From Pseudomonadota bacterium (GTDB lineage Bacteria > Pseudomonadota > Gammaproteobacteria > Xanthomonadales > Xanthomonadaceae): a stretch of DNA of 41,434 nucleotides. Numbering within the stretch: position 1 is the first letter of the stretch; every line of letters starts with the position of its first letter. Where the stretch lies: the NCBI GenBank assembly GCA_018242465.1, contig JAFEBY010000110.1, positions 1 to 41,434 on the forward strand, given 5' to 3'. The notes beneath the pieces were generated by a model. It saw nothing but the letters and a program-made list of their open reading frames with translations. It was not told the origin of the DNA and made no database searches. The position numbers and the translations under genes are program-made. Below are positions 33,408 to 41,434 of this stretch, piece by piece.

Positions 33408-35261
33408 ATGAGCGCCGAACCCGCAACGACTGCCCCCACCAAGACATTCACCGACCTCGGCCTGCCTGCGCCGCTGCTGAAGGCACTGGCTGAGGTCGGC
33501 TACGAGACTCCCTCGCCGATCCAGGCCGCGACCATCCCGCCGCTGCTGGAAGGCCGCGACGTCCTCGGCACCGCCCAAACCGGCACCGGCAAGACCGCCG
33601 CATTCGCGCTGCCGATGCTGGCCAACATCGATCTGTCGATCAAGTCGCCGCAGGTGCTGGTGCTGGCGCCGACCCGCGAACTGGCGATCCAGGTCAGTGA
33701 GGCCTTCCAGAAATACGCGCACCATCTGCCCGGCTTCCAGGTCACGCCGATCTACGGCGGCCAGAGCTATACCCCGCAGCTGCAGGCGTTGCGTCGCGGT
33801 TCGCACGTGGTGGTGGGAACGCCGGGCCGCGTGATCGACCATCTCGAGAAAGGCTCGCTCGATCTCTCCAAGCTGACCTGCCTGGTGCTGGACGAAGCCG
33901 ACGAGATGTTGCGGATGGGCTTCATCGACGACGTCGAGGCGGTGCTGAAGGCGACGCCGGAAAATCGCCAGGTCGCGCTGTTCTCGGCGACGATGCCGGC
34001 GCAGATCAAGCGCATCGCCCAGACCTATCTGCGCGATCCGGTCGAAGTCATCATCAAGGCGACCACGGCCACCGCCGCCAACATCCGCCAGCGCTACTGG
34101 GCGGTAAGCGGCCTGCACAAGCTCGACGCCCTGACCCGCATCCTCGAAGCCGAACTGTTCGACGGGATGATCATCTTCGCGCGCACCAAGATCGCCACCG
34201 AGGAACTCGCCGAGAAACTGCAGGCGCGCGGGATTGCCGCGGCCGCGATCAACGGCGACATGGACCAGAAGGCGCGCGAACGCACCATCCAGCGCTTGCG
34301 CGACGGCAACATCGACGTGCTGGTCGCGACCGACGTCGCCGCCCGCGGTCTCGACGTCGAGCGCATCAGCCACGTTCTGAACTACGACATCCCCTACGAC
34401 ACCGAAAGTTACGTCCACCGCATCGGCCGCACTGGCCGCGCCGGGCGCAGCGGCGAAGCGATCCTGTTCGTCACTCCGCGCGAGCGCGGCATGCTGCGCG
34501 CGATCGAGCGCGCGACGCGCCAGCCGATCGAGCAGATGCAGTTGCCGACCGTCGCGACCGTCAACGAACGCCGCGTCGGCAAGTTCTACGAGCGCATCCA
34601 GGCCCAGCTGGAAAACGCCAGCCTGTCGAGCTATCGCGACCTGCTGGAAACCTTCGAGCGCGAGCGCAACGTGCCGATGGCCGACATCGCCGCCGTGCTG
34701 GCCCATCTGGTGCAGGGCAAGACGCCGTTGCTGCTCGATATCCGCGACGTTCCGGAAGCGCCGGCAGAACGCTTCGAACGCGGGACACGCACGGAACGCA
34801 GCGATCGCCCACAACGCGGCGAGCGTTTCGAACGCAACGATCGCCCGGAACGTGGTGAGCGCCCCGAGCGCGCACCGCGCGAGCGTGCCGCGCCGCGTCC
34901 GGTGGGCGACGACGCCGGCATGGTCACCTATCGCATCGACGTCGGCCATTCGCATCGCATCAAGCCGGGCAACATCGTCGGCGCGATCGCCAACGAAGCC
35001 GAGCTGGATGCGCGCCACATCGGTCGCGTCGACATCCGCGACGACTATTCGCTGGTCGACCTGCCCGAAGGCATGCCGCCGGAACTGCTGTCCCACCTCA
35101 AGAAGGTGCGCGTCGGCGGCCAGCAGCTGAAGATGCGCCTCGCCGAAGACAGCGACATCGACGCACCGGTGCGCAAGCGCCCGGCGTTCAAGAAGGAAGG
35201 CGGCTTCGGCAAGAAGCCGTCGTTCGGCGCACCGCGCAAGCCGCGCTTCCCGCGCGAATAA
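33408..35261 (+). CDS. deaD: DEAD-box ATP-dependent RNA helicase (DeaD/CsdA-like)
   Basis: A 617-residue helicase. The core (~14-370) has Q motif (TPSPIQ), Walker A AQTGTGKT (56-63), DEAD (162-165), SAT (193-195), HRIGRTGR. A linker of ~455-495 is rich in RGERFERNDRPERGERPER-type repeats, giving a basic, disordered tail. The C-terminal ~70 residues before the last basic tail (MVTYRIDVGHSHRIKPGNIVGA) are a DbpA-type RNA-binding domain. This is the DeaD/CsdA arrangement involved in ribosome assembly and cold-adapted mRNA unwinding. The ATG at 33408 has AGAGAG six bases before it. It is divergent from selO, and convergent with the small membrane gene across a hairpin. Confidence 0.93.
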   Translation: MSAEPATTAPTKTFTDLGLPAPLLKALAEVGYETPSPIQAATIPPLLEGRDVLGTAQTGTGKTAAFALPMLANIDLSIKSPQVLVLAPTRELAIQVSEAFQKYAHHLPGFQVTPIYGGQSYTPQLQALRRGSHVVVGTPGRVIDHLEKGSLDLSKLTCLVLDEADEMLRMGFIDDVEAVLKATPENRQVALFSATMPAQIKRIAQTYLRDPVEVIIKATTATAANIRQRYWAVSGLHKLDALTRILEAELFDGMIIFARTKIATEELAEKLQARGIAAAAINGDMDQKARERTIQRLRDGNIDVLVATDVAARGLDVERISHVLNYDIPYDTESYVHRIGRTGRAGRSGEAILFVTPRERGMLRAIERATRQPIEQMQLPTVATVNERRVGKFYERIQAQLENASLSSYRDLLETFERERNVPMADIAAVLAHLVQGKTPLLLDIRDVPEAPAERFERGTRTERSDRPQRGERFERNDRPERGERPERAPRERAAPRPVGDDAGMVTYRIDVGHSHRIKPGNIVGAIANEAELDARHIGRVDIRDDYSLVDLPEGMPPELLSHLKKVRVGGQQLKMRLAEDSDIDAPVRKRPAFKKEGGFGKKPSFGAPRKPRFPRE

Positions 35262-35285
35262 AGCCGGCGCGAGTAACCGCGCCCG

Positions 35286-35483
35286 TCAGTGCATCCCCGC
35301 GTTCGCGGGGATGTATGCGTGGAGATTGGGGAACGGCAGGCCGAATGCCTGCGCGAACAGCCAGTACGCCACCAGCGCCATCGCGACATAGAGCGCGAGC
35401 TTGGCCACGAAGCCGACGACCTTGAGCGCGAGCCAGACCAGCACCACCAGAATGACGATCCCGACCACCATTGCCATCGTCAT
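35286..35483 (-). CDS. Small membrane protein with repeat-derived C-terminus
   Basis: A 65-residue protein with two hydrophobic segments (~4-24, 29-46). I do not recognise a family. Its last residues, YIPANAGMH, and its stop lie in or next to the inverted-repeat hairpin at 35292-35313, a dispersed-type sequence, so the natural C-terminus probably came from repeat insertion. Its ATG overlaps the TrhO stop (ATGA), suggesting translational coupling to trhO. Function unknown. Confidence 0.7.
   Translation of the reverse strand: MTMAMVVGIVILVVLVWLALKVVGFVAKLALYVAMALVAYWLFAQAFGLPFPNLHAYIPANAGMH
35292..35313. repeat. REP-like hairpin/terminator overlapping small gene end
   Basis: CATCCCCGCG and CGCGGGGATG form a 10-bp stem around TT. 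The sequence resembles repeats common in beta/gammaproteobacteria. It lies between the convergent helicase and small membrane genes, preceded by a weaker GGCGCG/CGCGCC stem at 35266-35283. It codes the C-terminal residues of the small protein on the minus strand. Confidence 0.75.
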
Positions 35484-36238
35484 GCTGCGGTCTCCACTGC
35501 GGCATCGCGCAAGGGTTTGAGTGCGGGATCGAGGGCGATGCGCTCGTCGAAGACGAAACAGCCCCCGTCGTAACCTTCGCCACCGACATCCTCGAAATAG
35601 CGGAGGATCCCGCCTTCGAGCTGGTAGACATGCTCAATGCCGGCATCGTGCAGCCACGGCGCCGCCTTTTCGCAACGCACGCCACCGGTGCAGAAACTGA
35701 CCACGGTGGCATCGGCGAGTTGCTCGCGCACGTCAGCGATCGCAGCAGGAAAGTCGTTGAAATTGTCGATCGGCAACGTCATCGCAGCGTGGAAGGTGCC
35801 GTAGCCGACCTCCTCGCGATTGCGGGTATCGAGCATGACAATGCGGCGACCGTCATCATCGTGACCCGCGCGCAGCCAGCGCACGAGATCCTTCGCCACG
35901 ACTGCCGGCGCACGCTGCGCACCGACCGCAGCGCGCCGCCCGGCGAAGGCGATGATTTCCTGCTTGCGCTTGACCTTCAGTTTCGCGAACGGCACGTGCC
36001 GGCTCCAGCTGCGCTTGGCTTCGAGGCCGGCAAAGCGCACATCCTCCTGCAGCGCGACAAGGAACCCTTCGACATCGGATTGGCTGCCGGCAAGGAAGAT
36101 ATTGATGCCTTCCGGTGCCACCAGCACGGTGCCGCACAACTCCCGCGACTCCGCCAGCGCGCGCACATGCGCGATCACGGCGTCGACATCGACGATGTCG
36201 ACGAAACGATAGGCAGCGATATTGAGCACGGCATCCAT
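35480..36238 (-). CDS. trhO: tRNA uridine 5-oxyacetic-acid hydroxylase TrhO (rhodanese domain)
   Basis: A 252-residue protein with an acylphosphatase-like N-terminal domain (~1-95) and a rhodanese domain (~115-225). The active-site loop CTGGVRCEKAA has Cys183 and Cys189, the signature of TrhO/YceA, which hydroxylates U34 of certain tRNAs using O2. VLDTRN-like (VMLDTRNREEVGYG) is the rhodanese strand. I chose the ATG at 36238, which begins the conserved domain; the frame opens at 36274. It is coupled to the downstream small membrane gene by a 4-base overlap. Confidence 0.92.
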   Translation of the reverse strand: MDAVLNIAAYRFVDIVDVDAVIAHVRALAESRELCGTVLVAPEGINIFLAGSQSDVEGFLVALQEDVRFAGLEAKRSWSRHVPFAKLKVKRKQEIIAFAGRRAAVGAQRAPAVVAKDLVRWLRAGHDDDGRRIVMLDTRNREEVGYGTFHAAMTLPIDNFNDFPAAIADVREQLADATVVSFCTGGVRCEKAAPWLHDAGIEHVYQLEGGILRYFEDVGGEGYDGGCFVFDERIALDPALKPLRDAAVETAA

Positions 36239-36274
36239 GTCGGCGATTTTACCGCGAACGGCGGCTCGCCCCAC

Positions 36275-36637
36275 TCACGCCTGGCGGCCGGCGAAGGTGA
36301 AGATCACCGCCGCGACAATGCAGGCGAATGCCGCAGCGTGGTTCCAGCGCAGGCGTTCGCCGAACGCCAGCCACGCGAAGACCACGAACACCACCAGGGT
36401 GATGCATTCCTGCAGGATCTTGAGCTGGAACACGCTCAACACCCCAGACCCGATGCGGTTGCCCGGAACCTGGAAGCAATACTCGAAGAACGCCAGGCCC
36501 CAGCTGGCGAGGATCACGATCCACAACGGGCTGCCCTTGAACTTCAGGTGCCCGTACCACGCCAGGTTCATGAAGACGTTGGAGACGGTCAGCAGCGCCA
36601 GGAAGCGCAAGACCGCGGGCGAGGCCAACGCATTCAT
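36275..36637 (-). CDS. DMT-family protein (DUF486)
   Basis: A 120-residue, four-helix small multidrug-resistance-like membrane protein of DUF486: FLALLTVSNVFMNLAWYGHLKF, ASWGLAFFEYCFQVPGNRIG, LSVFQLKILQECITLVVFVVFAWLAFGE, AAAFACIVAAVIFTFAG. A transport substrate is unknown. The ATG at 36637 overlaps the M1 aminopeptidase stop by four bases (ATGA), so it is probably translated with that gene; a longer frame opens at 36700 inside the peptidase gene and is not supported. Confidence 0.85.
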   Translation of the reverse strand: MNALASPAVLRFLALLTVSNVFMNLAWYGHLKFKGSPLWIVILASWGLAFFEYCFQVPGNRIGSGVLSVFQLKILQECITLVVFVVFAWLAFGERLRWNHAAAFACIVAAVIFTFAGRQA

Positions 36638-38346
36638 TGCTTGCCCTGCTTCACTTTCTCCGCTGCGGCCTTCGCGCGCGCAGCCGCATCGGCCTTCCAC
36701 ACCGCGATTTCCGGCGCGTCGCGCAAGACCATGTTGTCGGGATCGACGGTGTAGCTCTCGCTCGCGGCGATCGCGACTTCACCACGACCATTCGTCATCG
36801 GCACGCGCACCTTGCGTTCGCCAACGCGCACGTCCACCGGCAACGGGAACGGGCGATTGCCATCGGTGGTCCAGCGCAGCTTCAACTTGCCGCCGGAACG
36901 CTCGACATCGAGGCGCGGCATCACCGCGCTGTGCAGGTAGACGTCGAAGAACCAGTTCCAGTCCTTGCCGGTGATGCGGTTCACCGCGTCGACGTAATCC
37001 TTGCTGGTGGCGTAGCGCGGCTTGAAGTTGCCCGGCTTGGGATCGAGGCGCCCGTACACCAGCATCCGCATCGACGCACGGAAGGCGCGATCGCCGATCT
37101 GGTGGCGCAGGGTGTGGAGGATCCACGCGCCCTTGTAGTAGACATCGGTACCGGGATCGATCGCTTCCGATTCCGCAGTGCCGTTCGGACGGCTGTGGCC
37201 GCTCACCATCGGGTGCTTGCCGGCAATCAGGCCGCGCTGGCGCAACATCTCGGCGTCGTAGTACATGTGCCCGCGCAGCCACTCCAGGTACAGCGGCTGC
37301 ATGTACATCGCGAAGCCTTCGTGCAGCCAGAAATCGTCATAGTCGGCATTGGTCATCTGGTTGCCGAACCACTCGTGCGCGAATTCATGCTGCATCAGCC
37401 AGTCGTAACCGTTGATGTCCTTCTTGTAGTCGTTGCCGTAGGCGTTGATGGTCTGGTGTTCCATGCCCAAGTGCGGGGTCTCGACCACGCCGACCTTGTC
37501 GTCGCTCCACGGGTAGGGGCCGACGACTTCCTCGAAGAAATCGAGCATCTTCGGCAGTTCGGCGTAGAGGCCTTCGGCCTTCGTGCGATTGCCGCGCAGA
37601 TAGTAGAAATCCATCGGCATCGTGTTGCCGAAGCGGCTGTGATATTGGCTCTGCAACAGTTCGTAGGGACCAATATTGAGTGCGATGGCATAGGTGTCCG
37701 GCTGGCGTGCCGACCAGTTCCACGTCCAGGTCCTGTCGTTCTTGTCGACACTGAGCAGGCGACCGTTGCTGGCGGCAGTCAATCCGGCCGGCACAGTGAT
37801 GTGCTGGATCACCCGCAGCGGCTTGCCCATCGGATGATCGATGCACGGCCACAACAGGTCGCAGCCCTCGCCTTCCACGGCCGTCGCCACCCACGGCTCG
37901 CCGGTCGGCGCGGTCGCCCAGACGATGCCGCCATCCCACGGCGCCCGCTTCGCCACCAACGGCTTGCCGTCATAGCGGATATGCACCTTGAAGCTGCCGC
38001 CAGTCGCCACCGGCTTCGGCAACGCGAATTCGATGCGGCCTTCGTTGTTTGGGTGCTCATTCGCGGCCAAGGCGACGCCATCGACGTCAAACGCCGAAAT
38101 CGCATAGCGCGGGTCGAATTCCAGCGCGAAACGCGACAATGGCGACTTCGCGCGGAAGGTCAGCGTGGCATCGCCAGCGAGCGATTTCGCTGCGGGATCG
38201 ACGCTGAACGCGAGATCCGCCTGTTCGAACACCACTGCCTTCTGCTCCGGGCTCATGCCGAGGCCGGAAGTCATGGTGTGGTCTGCGGCCGCGGCGATGC
38301 CGGCGACGGCAAGCAGCGGAAGGCACAACATCCTGGATGCGGTCAT
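36634..38346 (-). CDS. Secreted M1-family aminopeptidase
   Basis: A 570-residue zinc peptidase. A signal peptide (MTASRMLCLPLLAVAGIAAAA) is followed by the N-terminal beta domain. The zinc site is HEFAH at 320-324 with Glu343 in WLHEGFAMY as the third ligand; PHLGMEHQTI (291-300) takes the place of the GAMEN substrate motif. It likely removes N-terminal residues from peptides in the periplasm. The next gene (DUF486) overlaps by four bases. It is divergent from the receiver genes at 38460. Confidence 0.92.
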   Translation of the reverse strand: MTASRMLCLPLLAVAGIAAAADHTMTSGLGMSPEQKAVVFEQADLAFSVDPAAKSLAGDATLTFRAKSPLSRFALEFDPRYAISAFDVDGVALAANEHPNNEGRIEFALPKPVATGGSFKVHIRYDGKPLVAKRAPWDGGIVWATAPTGEPWVATAVEGEGCDLLWPCIDHPMGKPLRVIQHITVPAGLTAASNGRLLSVDKNDRTWTWNWSARQPDTYAIALNIGPYELLQSQYHSRFGNTMPMDFYYLRGNRTKAEGLYAELPKMLDFFEEVVGPYPWSDDKVGVVETPHLGMEHQTINAYGNDYKKDINGYDWLMQHEFAHEWFGNQMTNADYDDFWLHEGFAMYMQPLYLEWLRGHMYYDAEMLRQRGLIAGKHPMVSGHSRPNGTAESEAIDPGTDVYYKGAWILHTLRHQIGDRAFRASMRMLVYGRLDPKPGNFKPRYATSKDYVDAVNRITGKDWNWFFDVYLHSAVMPRLDVERSGGKLKLRWTTDGNRPFPLPVDVRVGERKVRVPMTNGRGEVAIAASESYTVDPDNMVLRDAPEIAVWKADAAARAKAAAEKVKQGKQ

Positions 38347-38459
38347 GGCACGCCTCTTTCACATGGAAACGACATGGTAGCCGAGAGAAACGGCATCTTC
38401 GCTTCGTCTTCGCATCGGCTCCGCATAATCGGTCGGGAGACCTGTCGCAGGATCGATTC

Positions 38460-38897
38460 ATGGATGCCGTCGGCCCCATCCTCCTTGCCGAAGACACCCA
38501 AAGTGATGCGGAAATGACCATCGGCGCGTTGCATGAAGCGCAGCTGGCCAACCCCATCGTCCACGTCCGTGACGGCGTCGAAGCGCTCGACTACCTGCGC
38601 CGCTGCGGCCGCTATGTCGGGCGTACCGGCGATGACCCTGCCCTGGTCCTGCTCGACATCCACATGCCGCGCATGTCCGGCCTTGAGGTGTTGCATGCCT
38701 TACGCCTGGAGGATGGATTCCGCCACCTGCCGGTGGTGATCCTGTCGTCGTCATCGGAGGAAGTCGAGCTCGCACGCGACCACAATCCGGGCGCGAATGC
38801 CTACGTGGTCAAGCCACATGACCTTGATCGCTACTTCGACATTGTCGGCACCATTGGCAAGCTCTGGGGTACTCTCGCGCCAACACCCGGTCACTGA
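38460..38897 (+). CDS. Receiver-only response regulator (Rcp1-like)
   Basis: A 145-residue single receiver domain with an acidic pair in LLAEDTQSDAE, the phospho-acceptor Asp in VLLDIHMPRMSG, Ser in VILSSSS (T/S position) and Lys in VVKPHD. There is no output domain, as in CheY or phytochrome-associated Rcp1 regulators that relay phosphate or bind a partner. AGGATCG gives a good ribosome site for the ATG at 38460. It is followed 20 nt later by a second receiver protein; no histidine kinase is in the window. Confidence 0.88.
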   Translation: MDAVGPILLAEDTQSDAEMTIGALHEAQLANPIVHVRDGVEALDYLRRCGRYVGRTGDDPALVLLDIHMPRMSGLEVLHALRLEDGFRHLPVVILSSSSEEVELARDHNPGANAYVVKPHDLDRYFDIVGTIGKLWGTLAPTPGH

Positions 38898-38917
38898 ATC
38901 AGGCGCATCCCGTTTTC

Positions 38918-39289
38918 ATGCACATCCTGTTGATCGAAGACATGGACAGCGACGCCGAGCTGATCCGCCTGGAATTGCTGGGCGAATGGCCGATGTTGCA
39001 ATTGGATTGGGCGAACACGCGACAGGCGTTATCGCAGGCATTGGCGAAACCCGCACCCGACCTGGTGCTGTGCGATTCGCGGCTGCCCGGGCTGCATGGT
39101 GCGGACATCCTCGAGCGGGTCGCCGCAGCGTGGCCCGGCATGCCCCTGGTGTTTTGCGTCGGGTCGCCCGATGGCGATCCGATCCTGCAACGGGTCCTGT
39201 CGCGCGCGGCTGGATTGGTCGACAAGAACACGCTGCACACGCTGGCGCCCACCATCAAGCGAGCGCTGGCCGCAACGCGTCCGGATTGA
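38918..39289 (+). CDS. Second receiver-only response regulator
   Basis: A 123-residue receiver domain: acidic pocket LLIEDMDSDAE, phospho-acceptor Asp in LVLCDSRLPGLHG, Ser in FCVGSPDG at the T/S position, and Lys in VDKNTL. It has no output domain. It differs clearly in sequence from the first receiver and is likely cotranscribed with it. It converges with the M48 peptidase gene, 6 nt away. Confidence 0.85.
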   Translation: MHILLIEDMDSDAELIRLELLGEWPMLQLDWANTRQALSQALAKPAPDLVLCDSRLPGLHGADILERVAAAWPGMPLVFCVGSPDGDPILQRVLSRAAGLVDKNTLHTLAPTIKRALAATRPD

Positions 39290-39295
39290 CCGGTC

Positions 39296-40204
39296 TTACT
39301 TCGTCGAATCGCTGGCGCCGTTGCCGCCACCACAGAATTGCGCGCGGTATTCCATTGCCTTGGGCATCAACCGCTGCAGGTCGGCGATGCGGGTGCCGGC
39401 ACTCGGGTGGGTGGATGCATATTCCGGCGGCGCATTGCCGCCTTCGGACTGCTCCATGCGCTGCCACAGCGGGATCGCCTGCTGCGGATCGAAGCAGGCC
39501 GCCGCTGCCAACATCAGGCCCATTTCATCCGCCTGGCTCTCCTGCTTGCGCGCATACGGCAGTTGCGAAGTCACGCCATAGGCCGAGAACACCGCATTCT
39601 GCAGGTTGGGATCGATGCCGCCGACCGCTGCGGCCGTCGTCGCCAGTTGCTCCATGCTCTGTCGGGTCATGCGCTGCGCACCGTGGCGCAGCAATGCGTG
39701 GGTGATTTCATGGCCAAGCACCACCGCGATGGCGTCGGCGTTCTGCGCCACCGGGATCAGGCCGGTATAGACCGCGATCTTGCCGCCCGGCAGGCAGAAC
39801 GCGTTCACTTCATCCGACTTCAGCACATTGACGTCCCAGTTGAAACTCTGCTCGACGTGTTTCGATTGCCCGCCATGCTCCTTCGCCAGCTGGTCTTCGA
39901 CGGCGGGAATTACCTTGATCAGGCGGGCTGCCACCGCGCGCACCTGCTGCGCGAGTTGCGAATTTGGATCGACCGGCTGCTCTTTCTGCATCACCTCTTC
40001 ATAGGCCTGCAGGCCCATCGCCGATTCCTGCTGCGGCGTGATGTTGGCGTCGATGTGGACCTTTTCACCGGTCTCGGGCTGGATCTGCGCCGAGGCAAAC
40101 CACTTGTATGCACCATACAAAGCGATCAGCAGGACGATGATCAACCGCGGGTTGAAGCCGGAGCCGCGTCGTTGCGGATATTGGTCTTGAGGATCGATCT
40201 GCAT
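39296..40204 (-). CDS. Membrane-anchored M48 metalloprotease
   Basis: A 302-residue protein with one N-terminal transmembrane segment (~20-33) and a periplasmic M48 (BepA/YcaL/LoiP-like) catalytic domain. The zinc motif HEITH is at 165-169 and Glu222 in ESQADEMG is the third ligand. The AFCLPGGKIAVYTGL strand is the family hallmark. It probably degrades misassembled envelope proteins. AGGAGA lies 8 nt before the ATG at 40204, which sets the start within a longer open frame. It follows the FGE-fold gene by 26 nt. Confidence 0.92.
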   Translation of the reverse strand: MQIDPQDQYPQRRGSGFNPRLIIVLLIALYGAYKWFASAQIQPETGEKVHIDANITPQQESAMGLQAYEEVMQKEQPVDPNSQLAQQVRAVAARLIKVIPAVEDQLAKEHGGQSKHVEQSFNWDVNVLKSDEVNAFCLPGGKIAVYTGLIPVAQNADAIAVVLGHEITHALLRHGAQRMTRQSMEQLATTAAAVGGIDPNLQNAVFSAYGVTSQLPYARKQESQADEMGLMLAAAACFDPQQAIPLWQRMEQSEGGNAPPEYASTHPSAGTRIADLQRLMPKAMEYRAQFCGGGNGASDSTK

Positions 40205-40230
40205 GCCTGTTCTCCTGGAATTCCCTTTTC

Positions 40231-41434
40231 TCAAAGATCGCGCGCGACCCGGAACCCGGTGCGCGCATTGGTGATGTCGCCAGCCTGCGCCACCCGCCAC
40301 GACGAGCGTACCTGATCCGGCGCCCCCGCCCATGACCCGCCGCGCACCACCCGGCTGCGGCAGCCCGGATTGAACCATGCCGCACCATCGGCAGGCGCGC
40401 GACGGTATCCCTGGTGCCAGCAATCGGCGACCCACTCGCTGACATTGCCGGCAAGATCGTGAAGGCCGAATGCGTTCGCCGCATCGCGCGCCACCGGCGC
40501 GGGCCCCCAATAGCCGTCGCCATATCCCTTGAAGGCATTGGCCCAGCGATGCCCGCTCGGCGAGACATCGAGTGCACCGGTCAGGTTGCCTGCGCCTGGG
40601 GGCGGTGCGCCATCTCCCCATGGGTAATTTCCAGTCCCGCCTGCGCGCAATGCGTATTCGAATTCGGCCTCGGTCGGCAGATGGTAGGCACGCCCGGTCT
40701 GGGTGCGCAGCCAGTCGACATAGGCCTCGGCATCGCGCACGTCGAGATGCAGCACCGGCAAGTTGCCGCGTGCCGGTTGTCCGGCGTAATCATCGCGCCA
40801 GGTGACCCCGCTGCGACGGGCGAAGTTGCCGCTGCGTTCGTCATAGACGATCGAATTGCCACGGCGTTCGGCGCGCGTGCGATAGCCTGTTGCAGCCACG
40901 AAGCGTGCGTAATCGTCAACCTGCACTTCGGTTTGGCCCAGGGCGAAGCCGCGCATGAAGGTCACCCGATGCGCCGGCGATTCCGCCTTGCTCGGCCCGG
41001 GCTCATGCGGATCCGCACCCATCATGAAACTGCCGATCGGCACCACCCGCATCAAGGGGGCGGCACCGCCGACACGCAGGGCTTCGCTGAATCCCTGGCC
41101 GGGCGCGAATTGCCCGTAGTGGGTCGCGAGATCGATCCGGCGCGCAAGATCGGCCACCGATCCATCGTCCGTCACCGCGACCCGGCGCATTTCCAGCAGC
41201 AGTGCCCGCGCTGCGTCGATCGCGCCGCGTTGCGAAGGGTCCTGCAGGCGGATCCGTGCATCGATGTACATCGATTGCACCTGTTGCACGCGTTGTTGTT
41301 CGAAGTGCTGCCATGCCGCCGCGATGACCTGCGGATCGCCATCCGTGGCCTGCGCATGGCGCATCCACGTCACCACGTTGGCGTAATCGTGGGCATCGGC
41401 GGCAACCTGCGCCTGCGCGATCATCGCGTCGCGG
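40231..41434 (-). CDS. FGE/SUMF1-fold protein without the catalytic cysteines (5' end outside window)
   Basis: At least 397 residues of an open frame that continues past the window edge; the ATG at 41424 is preceded by more sense codons, so the true N-terminus is not seen. Residues ~5-100 are helical and TPR-like. From ~125 to the end is a formylglycine-generating-enzyme (SUMF1/EgtB/PvdO) domain: VPIGSFMMGADPHEPG, HLPTEAEFEYALRAGG, NVSEWVADCW, VVRGGSWAGAPDQVRSSWR, GFRVARDL. In place of the two active-site cysteines of true FGE there are Ala and Val. It therefore probably has a binding or other non-FGE role. Its downstream neighbour is the M48 protease. Confidence 0.8.
   Translation of the reverse strand, partial: RDAMIAQAQVAADAHDYANVVTWMRHAQATDGDPQVIAAAWQHFEQQRVQQVQSMYIDARIRLQDPSQRGAIDAARALLLEMRRVAVTDDGSVADLARRIDLATHYGQFAPGQGFSEALRVGGAAPLMRVVPIGSFMMGADPHEPGPSKAESPAHRVTFMRGFALGQTEVQVDDYARFVAATGYRTRAERRGNSIVYDERSGNFARRSGVTWRDDYAGQPARGNLPVLHLDVRDAEAYVDWLRTQTGRAYHLPTEAEFEYALRAGGTGNYPWGDGAPPPGAGNLTGALDVSPSGHRWANAFKGYGDGYWGPAPVARDAANAFGLHDLAGNVSEWVADCWHQGYRRAPADGAAWFNPGCRSRVVRGGSWAGAPDQVRSSWRVAQAGDITNARTGFRVARDL

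Noticed and set aside
33264-35096. 610-residue minus-strand frame opposite the helicase
   Set aside because: Low-complexity shadow of a DEAD-box gene with complete motifs on the plus strand.
36637-38517. 626-residue plus-strand frame opposite the M1 peptidase
   Set aside because: Shadow frame; the minus strand has the signal peptide and HEFAH zinc motif.
1-41434. Prophage, integrative element or tRNA-associated island
   Set aside because: I see no integrase, transposase, phage structural gene, tRNA gene or attachment-site repeat; the gene content is mostly conserved chromosomal functions.

Overview
This window looks like chromosomal DNA of a gammaproteobacterium of the Lysobacterales/Xanthomonadales (Lysobacter-, Luteimonas- or Rhodanobacter-like). 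The grounds are high GC, an XVIPCD-tagged effector (a tag typical of Xanthomonadales type IV secretion), a DUF6116 protein, a single-chain E1 alpha/beta dehydrogenase, an Oar-type TonB receptor and many periplasmic peptidases. This placement is inferred from gene content; there is no rRNA, tRNA, transposase, integrase or CRISPR array in the window. Genes are packed closely, often with 1-4 nt overlaps, and no gene-free stretch exceeds 300 bases. Bases 1-92 hold nothing I can support.

Layout. 93-1110: a divergent pair, SDHAF4-like assembly factor (-) and YgfZ (+). 1128-3438 (-): a lipoprotein followed by a Tle1/DUF2235-type lipase ending in an XVIPCD, read here as an immunity/effector pair for an X-type T4SS. 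3489-8629 (-): gcdH, a GNAT acetyltransferase, an E1 alpha/beta fusion and an HGSNAT-like membrane acyltransferase, tightly spaced like an operon. 8738-13357: glycine-zipper envelope protein, DUF6116, TatD, TcdA, membrane-anchored c'-type cytochrome, second glycine-zipper lipoprotein and a cold-shock protein. 13566-16500 (+): DUF456, BON-MscS channel and outer-membrane phospholipase A. 16514-21853 (-): VOC protein, class I fumarase and an Oar-like receptor. 22088-27591 (+): SRPBCC protein, ABC exporter, ferredoxin-NADP reductase and Dcp-like M3 peptidase. 27753-28858 (-): DUF3298-like lipoprotein and small GNAT. 29046-31698 (+): M14 carboxypeptidase, RNase Sa-like ribonuclease and barstar, each stop overlapping the next start. 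31702-35261: SelO (-) and a DEAD-box helicase (+). 35286-38346 (-): TrhO with a small membrane protein, then M1 aminopeptidase with a DUF486 protein. 38460-39289 (+): two receiver-only response regulators. 39296-41434 (-): M48 peptidase and a partial FGE-fold protein.

Two toxin/immunity-like cassettes stand out: the predicted T4SS lipase effector with its lipoprotein partner, and the RNase Sa/barstar pair coupled to a carboxypeptidase. A second theme is palindromic repeats at convergent gene ends. One repeat family occurs at 10791-11110 and 27668-27722 and a different hairpin at 35292-35313. In two places the repeat supplies the C-terminal codons and stop of a gene (tatD and the 65-residue membrane protein).
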